From the NCBI GenBank assembly GCA_964641715.1, contig CAZXMB010000062.1, positions 1-16,067 on the forward strand: DNA of 16,067 bases, written 5' to 3'. Positions 1 to 7,337 of this stretch are shown piece after piece. The DNA is from CAZXMB01 sp964641715 (GTDB taxonomy: Bacteria; Desulfobacterota; BSN033; UBA1163). The position numbers and the translations under genes were made by a program. Numbering within the stretch: the stretch's first letter is position 1; each line of letters opens with the position of its first letter. The notes under the pieces were generated by a model, which was given only the letters and a program-made list of their open reading frames with translations, was not told the DNA's origin and did not search any database.

Positions 1-1
1 A

Positions 2-130
2 AGATCTGCTGTCAAGCCTTTTACAGAGGTCTCTCCAGGGCCATCCGGACCTTTTATGTTGGAGTTGATTTTCTCAAGTTTCTTTTGGATAATGAAGAAG
101 ATATTTCATGGGAACGGGGAGGAGAAATGA
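2..130 (+). CDS. possible 3' end of an upstream gene (partial)
   Basis: This frame is open from the window edge to a TGA at 128-130 that overlaps the larC ATG as ATGA, a common arrangement for coupled genes. The 42 visible codons include a hydrophobic stretch but match no family I recognise. They do not resemble the C-terminus of LarB, the usual neighbour of LarC. The larC frame itself is also open to the edge, so this tail may be spurious. Confidence 0.2.
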   Translation, partial: RSAVKPFTEVSPGPSGPFMLELIFSSFFWIMKKIFHGNGEEK

Positions 131-1305
131 AGATCGGTTATTTTGACTGTTTCTCTGGAGCCAGTGGGGATATGATCCTTGGCGCTATGATCGATGCCGG
201 ATTGAGCGTGCAGGGATTGAGAGGGGAACTGGAGAAGCTCCGGATCCCAGGGATCTCTTTGAAGGCTAAAAAGGTTCTGAAGGGAGGTATCTCAGCGACC
301 CGGGTCATTGTCGAAGGGAAGGGGGAGAAAAAACCCTACCGAAGCTTCAAGGAGATGCTCAGGATCATTGACCGGAGCCGTCTGGAAACCGGAGTCAAGG
401 AGAAATGCGGAGAGATCCTGGAGAGAATTGCATCTTCGGAGGCAAAGATTCATCAGAAGTTCATTGAGCAAATCCATTTCCATGAGATCGGAGGCCTCGA
501 TTCCCTGGTGGACATTGCGGGTGCGGTCTGGGGCCTTGACCAGCTCCATATTGAGGAGCTTCATGTCTCCCCTGTCAATGTGGGTTCAGGATTTGTAAAC
601 TGTGAACATGGCATTCTCCCTGTTCCTGCACCTGCGACCCTCTCTTTGATGGAGGGGAAACCGATCTACTCCTCTGGGGTGGAAAGGGAGCTTCTCACAC
701 CGACCGGAGCCGCACTTCTGACTTCTCTGGGCTCTGAATTTGGGAGAATGCCCGGGATGAACGTGGAAAGGGTTGGCTATGGTGCGGGCAGGGATGACCT
801 TCCCCATCCCAACCTCCTTCGCTTAATAATCGGAAAATCAGAGAGGTCTTCCGGAGATGAGAGGGTAATGGTCATTGAGACAAATATCGATGATATGAAT
901 CCCCAATTTTATGACTATTTAATGGAAAGGCTCCTGGGAATGGGAGTCCGGGAGGTCTTTCTTACCCCCATCCTGATGAAGAAGAACCGGCCTGCGACAC
1001 TGCTTACCGTGATCTCTCCCTTTGGGAAACTCTTTCCGGTCATCGATTTTATGATGAAAGAGACGACCACTCTGGGCCTGAGATGGAGGGAGGAGGAGAG
1101 AAGTTGTGCGGAGAGGGAAATGATCCGCCTCCGTACAAAATATGGAACGCTTCGGTTTAAACTGGCCAGATGGGAGGGGAAGAAGGTCAATCTCTCTCCA
1201 GAGTATGAAGATTGTAAAAAAGTGGCATTGAAGAAACGGATTCCACTCAAAGAAGTTTTTGAAGAAGCCAGGAGGATTGCCCTGCTCTTTGAAAAAAGAT
1301 CATAG
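127..1305 (+). CDS. larC: LarC, nickel insertion protein for the nickel-pincer (NPN) cofactor
   Basis: LarC inserts nickel into pyridinium-3,5-bisthiocarboxylic acid mononucleotide, completing the NPN cofactor first known from lactate racemase. The ATG at 127 follows a GGAGG Shine-Dalgarno (SD) at about 118-122 and gives 392 residues, normal for an undivided LarC; an upstream in-frame TTG at 85 has no such support. Family motifs seen: FDCFSGASGDM near the N-terminus, HFHEIGGLDS at 117-126, a PTGAALL segment near 200, GYGAGRDD, and TNIDDMNPQ at 252-260, which opens the C-terminal domain. In some lactobacilli the two halves are joined by programmed frameshifting; here the frame is continuous. 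larE lies about 7 kb downstream, and no larA or larB is visible. Confidence in the family is high; the enzyme that uses the cofactor is unknown. Confidence 0.93.
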   Translation: MKIGYFDCFSGASGDMILGAMIDAGLSVQGLRGELEKLRIPGISLKAKKVLKGGISATRVIVEGKGEKKPYRSFKEMLRIIDRSRLETGVKEKCGEILERIASSEAKIHQKFIEQIHFHEIGGLDSLVDIAGAVWGLDQLHIEELHVSPVNVGSGFVNCEHGILPVPAPATLSLMEGKPIYSSGVERELLTPTGAALLTSLGSEFGRMPGMNVERVGYGAGRDDLPHPNLLRLIIGKSERSSGDERVMVIETNIDDMNPQFYDYLMERLLGMGVREVFLTPILMKKNRPATLLTVISPFGKLFPVIDFMMKETTTLGLRWREEERSCAEREMIRLRTKYGTLRFKLARWEGKKVNLSPEYEDCKKVALKKRIPLKEVFEEARRIALLFEKRS

Positions 1306-1400
1306 AGGTCCGCATCATTGAAAAAGGGGTCTTTCATATCCTCTTCCTTGAAAAGCGGATATCCGGGTCTTATATTTATATTGAAAGGAGGGCAAATTTC

Positions 1401-1958
1401 ATGAAAAAAAGAAAGATTTTTCTTTTTCCAGCCATATTGCTCGCCATCACCTTCCTCACATCTATCGGTTTCGCCCAAACCCAGACCAATCCCAATGCAC
1501 CTGTTATTACCCATTCCTTTGCAGTTGAGAAGGGGTATTATGGTATCATTTTGAAGATCTACCTTGAGGCAGAGGACCCGGATGGAGATATGTTTAAGAT
1601 TGCCACGGTGGTGGACCAGACCGGTTATGGCCGGTATCCAACGGACTGGATCATCATTAAACCCCAGTTCAAAAAGGGATTCAAAGGCTATATTCAATGG
1701 AACACCTTCAGTCCGAACACCTCCTATCTGAAAGAATGGAACAATATTACCATAAGGGTCTCTATCTTCGATAAGGCGGGAAATGAAAGCAATGAGGCCG
1801 TCCTCCCCTTTACTTTTGAGACGGGGATTAAAAATCCCTATTCCTATCAACTCCCAGCCCCTTTTGATCAGGGGGATTTACCAAGATTGGGTTATGTCCA
1901 TATCAACCTCTATGAGCCGACCCTTATGGGAAATGGTAATGGACGGAGGGACGATTAA
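1401..1958 (+). CDS. exported protein of unknown function
   Basis: The protein has 185 residues and I do not recognise the family. A Lys/Arg-rich start (MKKRK) followed by a hydrophobic segment and a GFA-QTQ boundary near residue 25 is a standard Sec signal peptide. The mature part is rich in aromatic and beta-forming residues, with an AEDPDGD segment and a later FDKAGNES segment that recall Ig/cadherin-like or calcium-binding beta-sandwich domains; this is only a resemblance. The C-terminus ends in GNGRRDD. A strong SD (AGGAGG, 1386-1391) precedes the ATG at 1401. It lies 95 nt after larC, and a likely terminator follows it. No link to larC function is evident. Confidence 0.75.
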   Translation: MKKRKIFLFPAILLAITFLTSIGFAQTQTNPNAPVITHSFAVEKGYYGIILKIYLEAEDPDGDMFKIATVVDQTGYGRYPTDWIIIKPQFKKGFKGYIQWNTFSPNTSYLKEWNNITIRVSIFDKAGNESNEAVLPFTFETGIKNPYSYQLPAPFDQGDLPRLGYVHINLYEPTLMGNGNGRRDD

Positions 1959-1991
1959 GCCCGTTTTTAATCCACAGGATCGTATGTCCTT

Positions 1992-2018
1992 AGAGGCCCC
2001 TGGACAGGGGTCTTTTCA
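1992..2018 (+). terminator. putative Rho-independent terminator
   Basis: CCCCT and AGGGG pair around a GGAC loop. The stem extends outward through G-C, A-T and two G-T pairs to about ten pairs and is followed by TCTTTT and a T-rich stretch. It sits between the exported-protein gene and the lipoprotein gene. The T-tract is interrupted, so efficiency is uncertain. Confidence 0.5.
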
Positions 2019-2084
2019 TTTCCTCTTGCTTTTCTTCAAACAGAATGATAAAAAAATTTTATCATGGATCAAAGGAGGAGGATT

Positions 2085-2549
2085 ATGGGACGAGGTTTTT
2101 ATCGGAGAGGTTCATGGATTGGCGTGCTGGTCTTCGTTTTTATTTTCGCTCTTCTGGCAGGATGTTCGAGCACGATCAAAGAGAGAAGGAGCGAACAACC
2201 AAAAACAGCGGTAGAGACAGGAGGCAAATATTATCATTTTGAGGATGTCCGGGTTCCCAAAGAGCTGAATTATAAACAGAAGAGATCGTTTGTTTATGAG
2301 ACTCCCCGATTTAAAGCAGGGGTCTTATACTTTACCAAATGGAGGCTCGATGTGGAGTCTCTGATCGATTTTTTTACCTTTTATATGGAGAAGGACAATT
2401 GGAAGCTGATCAATAGCTATAAAGGAAAGGAATCCATCCTCAATTTTTCAAAGCCGGATAAAACCTGCATGATCAAGATCATTGAGAAATGGTGGGGCGG
2501 CACGGAAATCGAAATACGGGTTGGACCTCTCGGAGAGAAAAAGATGTGA
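2085..2549 (+). CDS. small lipoprotein of unknown function
   Basis: The ATG at 2085 follows a strong AGGAGGAGG SD, so it is preferred over the ATG at 2064; the protein is then 154 residues. Basic N-terminal residues, a hydrophobic core and a lipobox (LLAGC, lipidated Cys27) mark it as a signal peptidase II lipoprotein. The mature part is about 125 residues of compact alpha/beta-looking sequence with a FVYETPRFKAGVL segment and a short FFTFYMEKDNWK segment. I have the impression of a recurring lipoprotein family in anaerobic proteobacteria but cannot name it. tilS starts 9 nt after its stop, so the two are probably co-transcribed. No function is assigned. Confidence 0.8.
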   Translation: MGRGFYRRGSWIGVLVFVFIFALLAGCSSTIKERRSEQPKTAVETGGKYYHFEDVRVPKELNYKQKRSFVYETPRFKAGVLYFTKWRLDVESLIDFFTFYMEKDNWKLINSYKGKESILNFSKPDKTCMIKIIEKWWGGTEIEIRVGPLGEKKM

Positions 2550-2558
2550 GAACCTTCT

Positions 2559-3962
2559 ATGCTGTCCGATCAGGTCAGAAGGACCATTGACCATTACCAT
2601 CTATTGGAACAGAACGATCGGCTGGTCGTGGGGGTCTCCGGCGGCGTGGATTCAATGGTTCTTCTGCATCTCTTAAATTCCTTCCGTCCGGTTTTTAATC
2701 TCTTCCTTGTTGTTGCTTACGTCAATCATCGTCTCCGGCCTGTGGAATCAGAAAGAGAGGCCGCGTTTGTTGAGAAGGAGTCCGAACGGCTGGGCCTGGC
2801 CTTTGAATGCGGAGCGTTTGACGTAAGGGGATTTCAGAAGAGCGGGGGGTTCTCGCTCCAGGAGGCGGCGAGGAGAATCCGATTCCAGTTCTTCAACCAC
2901 CTGCTCCAAAAATATCAAGCCCGTAAGATTGCCCTAGGCCACAATGCCGATGATCAAGCTGAGACTATTTTATTGAGGTTGTTGAGGGGGGCGGGGTTAA
3001 AGGGGCTCAAAGGGATGCTCCCCATCCGGGAGGGAAGGGTGATCCGGCCTCTGTTAGAAGTGTGGAGGGCGGAGATTGAGTCCTTTGCTAAAGAGAACGG
3101 GATTCTCTTTCTCACCGACTCATCCAATTTCAAAAGAGACTATCTTCGTAACCGGATTCGCCTCGATCTCATCCCTCTGATTGAAGAGCAATACCAGCCG
3201 AAGATTAAGGAAATCTTACACAGGGCATCGACGATCCTCAGAATGGAGGATGATTATCTTGAACAAGAGGCAGAGAGCTCCTTCCAAAGGATTGTTAAGA
3301 AGGAAGGGGAAAGTTTCACCTTTCAATTCTCTGAATACCAGTCCTTGCATCAGGCCCTCCGGTGGAGGGTTCTTCAGAAGTTACTCGAAAGTTCTGTTCC
3401 CGGTAGAGGGCCGGATGGGAAAGAGTGGTCCGATGTAAATTTACTTTACGAGAGGCTTGGCCAAAGACCAGCCAGTTTTTTTTTCGAGCTGCCCCACGGG
3501 CTCTGCCTCGAAAAGAGGTACGATCGGGTCACCCTCAGAAAAGGAGAGAGAGAGTTCATTCCTCCTTTTGAAATCGAGCTCAACGTTCCGGGAAAAACTT
3601 ATATCGAAGAGATCGGGAGAGAGGTGCGGATTGAAGAGAGAGAGAAGGAGCAGCCGATGAATTATTCAGAGGGACCTCCCGATATCGCTTTCCTGGATTA
3701 TCAGAAGCTCCGGCTTCCTTTAAAGATGAGAAATTTCAGACCTGGGGACCGGTTTCAGCCTTTAGGCATGAAAGGGACCAAGAAGCTGAAGGAGTACTTC
3801 ATCGATCATAAGATCCCGAAGTTTGAAAGACCCGGGATCCCTCTCCTGATCTCAGGGGATAAAATTGCCTGGGCTGTCGGCCATCGAATTGATGAACGAT
3901 TCAAGATCACCCCGGAGACCAAAAGGGTATTGAGAGTAGAAGTTCTCCAGAAGAATCAATAA
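2559..3962 (+). CDS. tilS: TilS, tRNA(Ile)-lysidine synthase
   Basis: TilS uses ATP and lysine to convert the wobble cytidine of the CAU-anticodon tRNA-Ile to lysidine, allowing AUA decoding; it is normally essential. The 467-residue length fits the long bacterial form. The N-terminal PP-loop is SGGVDS at 27-32, and the adenylation motif GHNADDQAE is at 127-135, followed by LLRLLRGAGLKGL. A middle substrate-binding region follows, and the C-terminal domain with FRPGDRFQPLG and KKLKEYF begins near residue 390. The ATG at 2559 has only a weak SD, so translation may be coupled to the lipoprotein gene ending 9 nt before. It is one of four PP-loop ATPases in the window, though it transfers lysine rather than sulfur. 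Confidence 0.95.
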   Translation: MLSDQVRRTIDHYHLLEQNDRLVVGVSGGVDSMVLLHLLNSFRPVFNLFLVVAYVNHRLRPVESEREAAFVEKESERLGLAFECGAFDVRGFQKSGGFSLQEAARRIRFQFFNHLLQKYQARKIALGHNADDQAETILLRLLRGAGLKGLKGMLPIREGRVIRPLLEVWRAEIESFAKENGILFLTDSSNFKRDYLRNRIRLDLIPLIEEQYQPKIKEILHRASTILRMEDDYLEQEAESSFQRIVKKEGESFTFQFSEYQSLHQALRWRVLQKLLESSVPGRGPDGKEWSDVNLLYERLGQRPASFFFELPHGLCLEKRYDRVTLRKGEREFIPPFEIELNVPGKTYIEEIGREVRIEEREKEQPMNYSEGPPDIAFLDYQKLRLPLKMRNFRPGDRFQPLGMKGTKKLKEYFIDHKIPKFERPGIPLLISGDKIAWAVGHRIDERFKITPETKRVLRVEVLQKNQ

Positions 3963-3994
3963 GGCTCCTCTAAGTTTCATGCCGCCTTCTCCCC

Positions 3995-4023
3995 TTGACA
4001 ATATTAAGATGATTAGGTTAATG
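3995..4023 (+). promoter_or_regulatory. possible promoter for the Rrf2-led sulfur cluster
   Basis: A consensus -35 box TTGACA lies at 3995-4000, and with a 17-nt spacer a poor -10 (TTAATG) falls at 4018-4023. A better -10-like TATGAT lies at 4048-4053, close to the Rrf2 ATG at 4063, which has no clear SD. The A/T-rich segment with repeated TTAAT between them could be an autoregulatory operator, as is usual for Rrf2 regulators, but no perfect palindrome is visible. Confidence 0.4.
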
Positions 4024-4062
4024 GATTAATAATTCCTATAGAAAAAGTATGATTTATAACTC

Positions 4063-4506
4063 ATGAAAATATCAACAAAAATTAGATATGGGGCGAGAGC
4101 AATGCTGGAGCTTGCCTCAAGGTATGGAGAGGGGCCCATTGAACTCAAAGAGATTGCAAAGAAGGAAGATATCTCCTTAAAGTACCTTGAGCAGGTGATC
4201 ATTCCACTTCGAACGGCTGGTCTGGTAAAGTCCATGAGGGGATCAAAAGGAGGATACTCATTAGCAAAGTCGCCTTCAGAGATTTATCTGAATGATCTGG
4301 TTGAGGTCCTGGAAGGGCCTGTCGAAATCATAGACTGTTTAAGAGATCCAAAGGTTTGCCGAAAGGTTTCGTCATGTGTCACCAGAGATATCTGGGAAGA
4401 GGTTTCTCAGGCGATTCGTAAAATATTTTGTTCGATCACCCTGGAAGATATGGTGAACCGGAAGAGGTTTAAAGAAGAAAAGTCCTCCATGATGTACCAG
4501 ATATAA
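4063..4506 (+). CDS. Rrf2-family transcriptional regulator with IscR-like cysteines
   Basis: The 147-residue protein is a typical Rrf2 winged-helix regulator. It opens with MKISTKIRYGARAML, followed by the recognition region LKYLEQVI and the wing segment GSKGGYSL. Three cysteines at 92, 99 and 105 lie where E. coli IscR has its [2Fe-2S] ligands (92, 98, 104), so a cluster-binding sensor is likely by inference. It is the first gene of the sulfur run, 54 nt before the cysteine synthase start. CymR, another Rrf2 member, controls cysteine metabolism in Firmicutes together with CysK, so control of this cluster by Fe-S or cysteine status is a reasonable guess. The ATG lacks a clear SD. The family call is firm; the effector is not. 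Confidence 0.92.
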   Translation: MKISTKIRYGARAMLELASRYGEGPIELKEIAKKEDISLKYLEQVIIPLRTAGLVKSMRGSKGGYSLAKSPSEIYLNDLVEVLEGPVEIIDCLRDPKVCRKVSSCVTRDIWEEVSQAIRKIFCSITLEDMVNRKRFKEEKSSMMYQI

Positions 4507-4560
4507 GCACGCTATGCGCATGACGCAAAATGCCAATTGCCCTGTTTCTGGAGTAAAAAG

Positions 4561-5493
4561 ATGACCAGGATTGCTAATTCTATTTCAGATCTGATAGGAA
4601 GGACACCCTTATTGAGGCTGAATCGGATGACGAAAGACTGTAAGGGGGAGGTGGTTGTAAAACTGGAGTACTTTAACCCCTGTGGCAGTGTGAAGGACCG
4701 GATTGGAGTCTCGATGATTGAAGCGGCTGAGAAAGAGGGGCTCATACGAAAGGATACGATCATTCTGGAACCCACCAGCGGAAACACAGGGATAGCCCTT
4801 GCCTTTATCTGTGCGTCAAAGGGATATCCCCTGGTCCTGACCATGCCGGATACAATGTCCATTGAGCGGATTCACCTCCTCAGGATATTTGGAGCGGAGG
4901 TCGTTTTGACCCCGGGAAACGAGGGGATGGCCGGTGCGGTGCGAAGGGCCGAAGAAATAGCCTCGAAGGATTCACGATATTTTATTCCCCAGCAGTTCAT
5001 CAATCCTGCCAATCCGGAGATTCATAAAAGGACCACTGCTCTGGAGATATGGGAGGATACGGAGGGAAGAGTGGATATCTTAGTGGCAGGGGTGGGTACC
5101 GGAGGAACGATCACAGGGATTGCCGAGGTGATTAAAAAGAAGAAACCTGAATTTAAAGTCATTGCGGTGGAACCCGGAAGTTCCCCTGTCCTCTCGGGAG
5201 GGAGGCCGGGTCCTCATAAGATCCAGGGAATCGGTGCGGGGTTTATTCCGGGGGTACTCCGGATAGATTTAATCGATGAGGTCCTAAGGGTCTCGGACGA
5301 GGATGCGGGAATATTTACAAGACGGCTGGCGAGAGAAGAGGGGATACTGGGAGGAATCTCTTCGGGTGCGGCAGCCTGGGCTGCTATTGAGGTGGCTAAG
5401 AGGGAAGAGAGTGAAGGGAAGATGATTGTGGCCATCTTACCCGATACCGGAGAACGGTACATCAGCACATGGCTGTTTGATGAACCAAGGTAA
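4561..5493 (+). CDS. cysK: cysteine synthase (O-acetylserine sulfhydrylase)
   Basis: This PLP enzyme joins sulfide to O-acetylserine, or in some lineages O-phosphoserine, to make cysteine. The ATG at 4561 has a GGAG at 4550-4553 and gives the usual 310 residues; an earlier in-frame TTG at 4537 is not needed. The PLP lysine is K45 in NPCGSVKDR. TSGNT (72-76) is the substrate loop, GTGGTITG binds phosphate, and ISSGAA lies near the C-terminus. No serine acetyltransferase is in view, so the acceptor substrate cannot be decided from this window. The spacer from the regulator gene contains the short palindrome ATGCGCAT. It lies next to two further sulfide-using genes, fitting an assimilation route fed directly by sulfide. 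Confidence 0.93.
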   Translation: MTRIANSISDLIGRTPLLRLNRMTKDCKGEVVVKLEYFNPCGSVKDRIGVSMIEAAEKEGLIRKDTIILEPTSGNTGIALAFICASKGYPLVLTMPDTMSIERIHLLRIFGAEVVLTPGNEGMAGAVRRAEEIASKDSRYFIPQQFINPANPEIHKRTTALEIWEDTEGRVDILVAGVGTGGTITGIAEVIKKKKPEFKVIAVEPGSSPVLSGGRPGPHKIQGIGAGFIPGVLRIDLIDEVLRVSDEDAGIFTRRLAREEGILGGISSGAAAWAAIEVAKREESEGKMIVAILPDTGERYISTWLFDEPR

Positions 5494-5519
5494 TTTTGCG
5501 CTAAAATTCGAAACACGGA

Positions 5520-5545
5520 AAATTTAAGATTCAAGAATCAAATTT
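5520..5545 (+). repeat. small inverted repeat before the DUF39 gene
   Basis: AAATTT and GATTC on the left pair with GAATC and AAATTT on the right, with a two-A bulge and a very small loop. It ends 5 nt before the GGAGG at 5551-5555 and could influence ribosome access, but it is A/T-rich and weak. Confidence 0.3.
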
Positions 5546-5561
5546 AAATTGGAGGTTCGGG

Positions 5562-6773
5562 ATGGCGAAGACCATTGAAGAGATCAACGAGAAGATCAAG
5601 AAAGGGAAGGCCGTTGTCTTCACGGCGGAGGAGATCATCGATTTTGGCAGACAGAAGGGGTTGAAAAAGGCCGCCCAGGAAGTCGATGTGGTCACCACCG
5701 GGACCTTTGGTCCGATGTGTTCCTCGGGTGCATACTTCAATATCGGCCATACCAAACCAAGGATCAAACTGGGGGGAGGGAAGACCTATCTCAATGATGT
5801 CCCGGTCTATACGGGCCTGGCCGCCGTTGACATTTTCCTGGGGGCGACAGCCATGCCTGACGATGATCCGAGGAATAAGATCTACCCGGGAAAGTTTTCC
5901 TACGGCGGAGCCCATGTGATTGAGGAGCTCGTTGCCGGAAAGGATGTCAAGCTGGTGGCTACGGCCTACGGGACAGATTGTTATCCCCGGAAGGCCATAG
6001 AGACCTATATCTCCTTAAAGGATGTCAACGAAGCTGTCCTTTTCAATGTTAGAAATGCCTATCAGAATTACAATGTGGCGGTCAACCTGTCGGACCGGGT
6101 CATCTATACCTATATGGGGATGCTCCAGCCTCACCTGGGGAATGCCAATTACTGCAGCGCGGGACAGTTAAGCCCTCTTCTCAACGATCCCTATTATAAA
6201 ACTATCGGTATCGGGACGAGGATTTTTCTGGGAGGAGGGATTGGGTATGTGGTCGGAAGCGGGACCCAGCATAACCCGGATGTCAAGCGGACCGAGAAAG
6301 GCGTCCCCAAGATGGGGGCGGGAACGCTTTCGGTCAAGGGTGATCTCAAGTTGATGAGTCCGAAATGGCTCAGGGGGACCTCCTTCACGGGATATGGGGC
6401 GACCCTGACCGTGGGGATCGGAGTTCCGATCCCCATCTTGGATGAAGAGATTCTTGAGTTTACCATGGTCCGGGACGAAGAGATCTGGGCTCAGGTCGTC
6501 AACTATAGCGAATCCTATCCCCAGCTCATTCCGGGGAGCCTCGGGGAGGTGAATTACAGACAACTGAAGAGCGGTAAAATTACGGTTCAGGGCAAGGAGG
6601 TTCCGACGTCCGGGCTCTCCAGCTATTACAGGGCGAGAGAGATCGCCCGAATTTTAAAAGAGTGGATTGAAAACGGGAGATTCTTTCTGACCAGGCCTGT
6701 TGAACTTCTTCCCTCCGTGGATTCGGGGATTGTTTTTAAGTCCTTAAAAGAGAGACCTATCAGAAAGAAATAA
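5562..6773 (+). CDS. HcyBio/DUF39 protein, probable L-aspartate semialdehyde sulfurtransferase
   Basis: Members of this family (COG1900, studied in Methanosarcina) form homocysteine by moving sulfide-derived sulfur to aspartate semialdehyde, bypassing activated homoserine. The 403-residue protein matches family length and carries VVTTGTFGPMCSSGAYFN early, GTDCYPRKA near 140, a GGGIGYVVGSGTQHNP segment near 225 and a MGAGTLSVKGDLK segment. Cys53 and Cys140 are the best candidates for the two conserved catalytic cysteines. It starts with ATG after GGAGG at 5551-5555. The NIL-ferredoxin gene that usually accompanies it follows, separated by a 100-N gap, so their true spacing is unknown. Family assignment is firm; the reaction is taken from family literature. 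Confidence 0.9.
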   Translation: MAKTIEEINEKIKKGKAVVFTAEEIIDFGRQKGLKKAAQEVDVVTTGTFGPMCSSGAYFNIGHTKPRIKLGGGKTYLNDVPVYTGLAAVDIFLGATAMPDDDPRNKIYPGKFSYGGAHVIEELVAGKDVKLVATAYGTDCYPRKAIETYISLKDVNEAVLFNVRNAYQNYNVAVNLSDRVIYTYMGMLQPHLGNANYCSAGQLSPLLNDPYYKTIGIGTRIFLGGGIGYVVGSGTQHNPDVKRTEKGVPKMGAGTLSVKGDLKLMSPKWLRGTSFTGYGATLTVGIGVPIPILDEEILEFTMVRDEEIWAQVVNYSESYPQLIPGSLGEVNYRQLKSGKITVQGKEVPTSGLSSYYRAREIARILKEWIENGRFFLTRPVELLPSVDSGIVFKSLKERPIRKK

Positions 6774-6776
6774 GAA

Positions 6777-6876
6777 NNNNNNNNNNNNNNNNNNNNNNNN
6801 NNNNNNNNNNNNNNNNNNNNNNNNNNNNNNNNNNNNNNNNNNNNNNNNNNNNNNNNNNNNNNNNNNNNNNNNNNNN
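6777..6876. other. scaffold gap (100 N)
   Basis: Exactly 100 N, an assembler placeholder of unknown real length. It lies between the DUF39 gene, which is complete with its stop just before it, and the NIL-ferredoxin gene, whose SD lies just after it. Confidence 0.95.
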
Positions 6877-6889
6877 AAAGGGGGTTGTC

Positions 6890-7297
6890 ATGCAAAAGAA
6901 AAGAGTTGTGTTCAATTATCCTCCCCATGTGGTTGAGCAACCGGTGATCTCCAAACTGGTGAAGGATTTTGATCTCACGGTTAATATTCTACGGGCCCGC
7001 ATTACCCCTAAAGAGGAAGGAAGGCTCGTCTTAGAGATCACAGGGAAGAGGCAGGCCCTGGAGGCAGGCCTCCATTATATCAAGGAATTGGGACTGGAGA
7101 TCCAACCCCTGGCACAGGACGTCAAATGGCATGAGGATCGTTGCACTCATTGTACCGCGTGTATTTCCATCTGTCCCCCGAAGGCATTGGATGTGAACAG
7201 GGAGACGATGGAGGTCTCCTTTAAACGGGAAAAGTGTATTGCCTGTGAGCTCTGCATACCGGTCTGTCCTTACCAGGCCATGGAGATCCTCTTCTGA
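6890..7297 (+). CDS. NIL-domain 2x[4Fe-4S] ferredoxin, partner of DUF39
   Basis: The 135-residue protein has an N-terminal NIL domain (about 1-75), a ligand-binding fold also seen at the C-terminus of methionine ABC importers. A two-cluster ferredoxin domain follows. The cluster ligands are Cys85, 88, 91, 95 and Cys116, 119, 122, 126, each set ending in CP. In methanogens the equivalent protein supports homocysteine formation by the DUF39 enzyme, presumably by supplying electrons or helping sulfur transfer. The ATG at 6890 has a good AAAGGGGG SD. mnmA begins 40 nt downstream. The domain call is firm; the partnership is inferred from gene order and family precedent. Confidence 0.92.
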   Translation: MQKKRVVFNYPPHVVEQPVISKLVKDFDLTVNILRARITPKEEGRLVLEITGKRQALEAGLHYIKELGLEIQPLAQDVKWHEDRCTHCTACISICPPKALDVNRETMEVSFKREKCIACELCIPVCPYQAMEILF

Positions 7298-7305
7298 ATA
7301 GGGTA

Positions 7306-7328
7306 TCCCCTTTTTTTTCGGGGGGAGG
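7306..7328 (+). promoter_or_regulatory. hairpin overlapping the mnmA SD
   Basis: TCCCC (7306-7310) can pair with GGGGA (7322-7326) across a T-rich loop. The right arm overlaps the GGAGG SD (7324-7328) that serves the mnmA TTG start. The structure could limit mnmA translation. It is not a terminator because the T-run is in the loop. Confidence 0.3.
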
Positions 7329-7337
7329 GGTGATGTT

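Noticed and set aside
85..126. TTG-initiated N-terminal extension of LarC
   Set aside because: The ATG at 127 has an SD, and the LarC family starts at this MKIGYFDC segment.
915..1850. Long minus-strand open frame of 311 codons
   Set aside because: It lies antisense to the well-supported larC 3' half and the exported-protein gene, and its translation is low-complexity and family-less.
4675..4701. Cys next to the PLP lysine loop of cysteine synthase (NPCGSVKDR)
   Set aside because: At first this looked unusual, but plant cysteine synthases also have Cys at this position, so it is ordinary variation.
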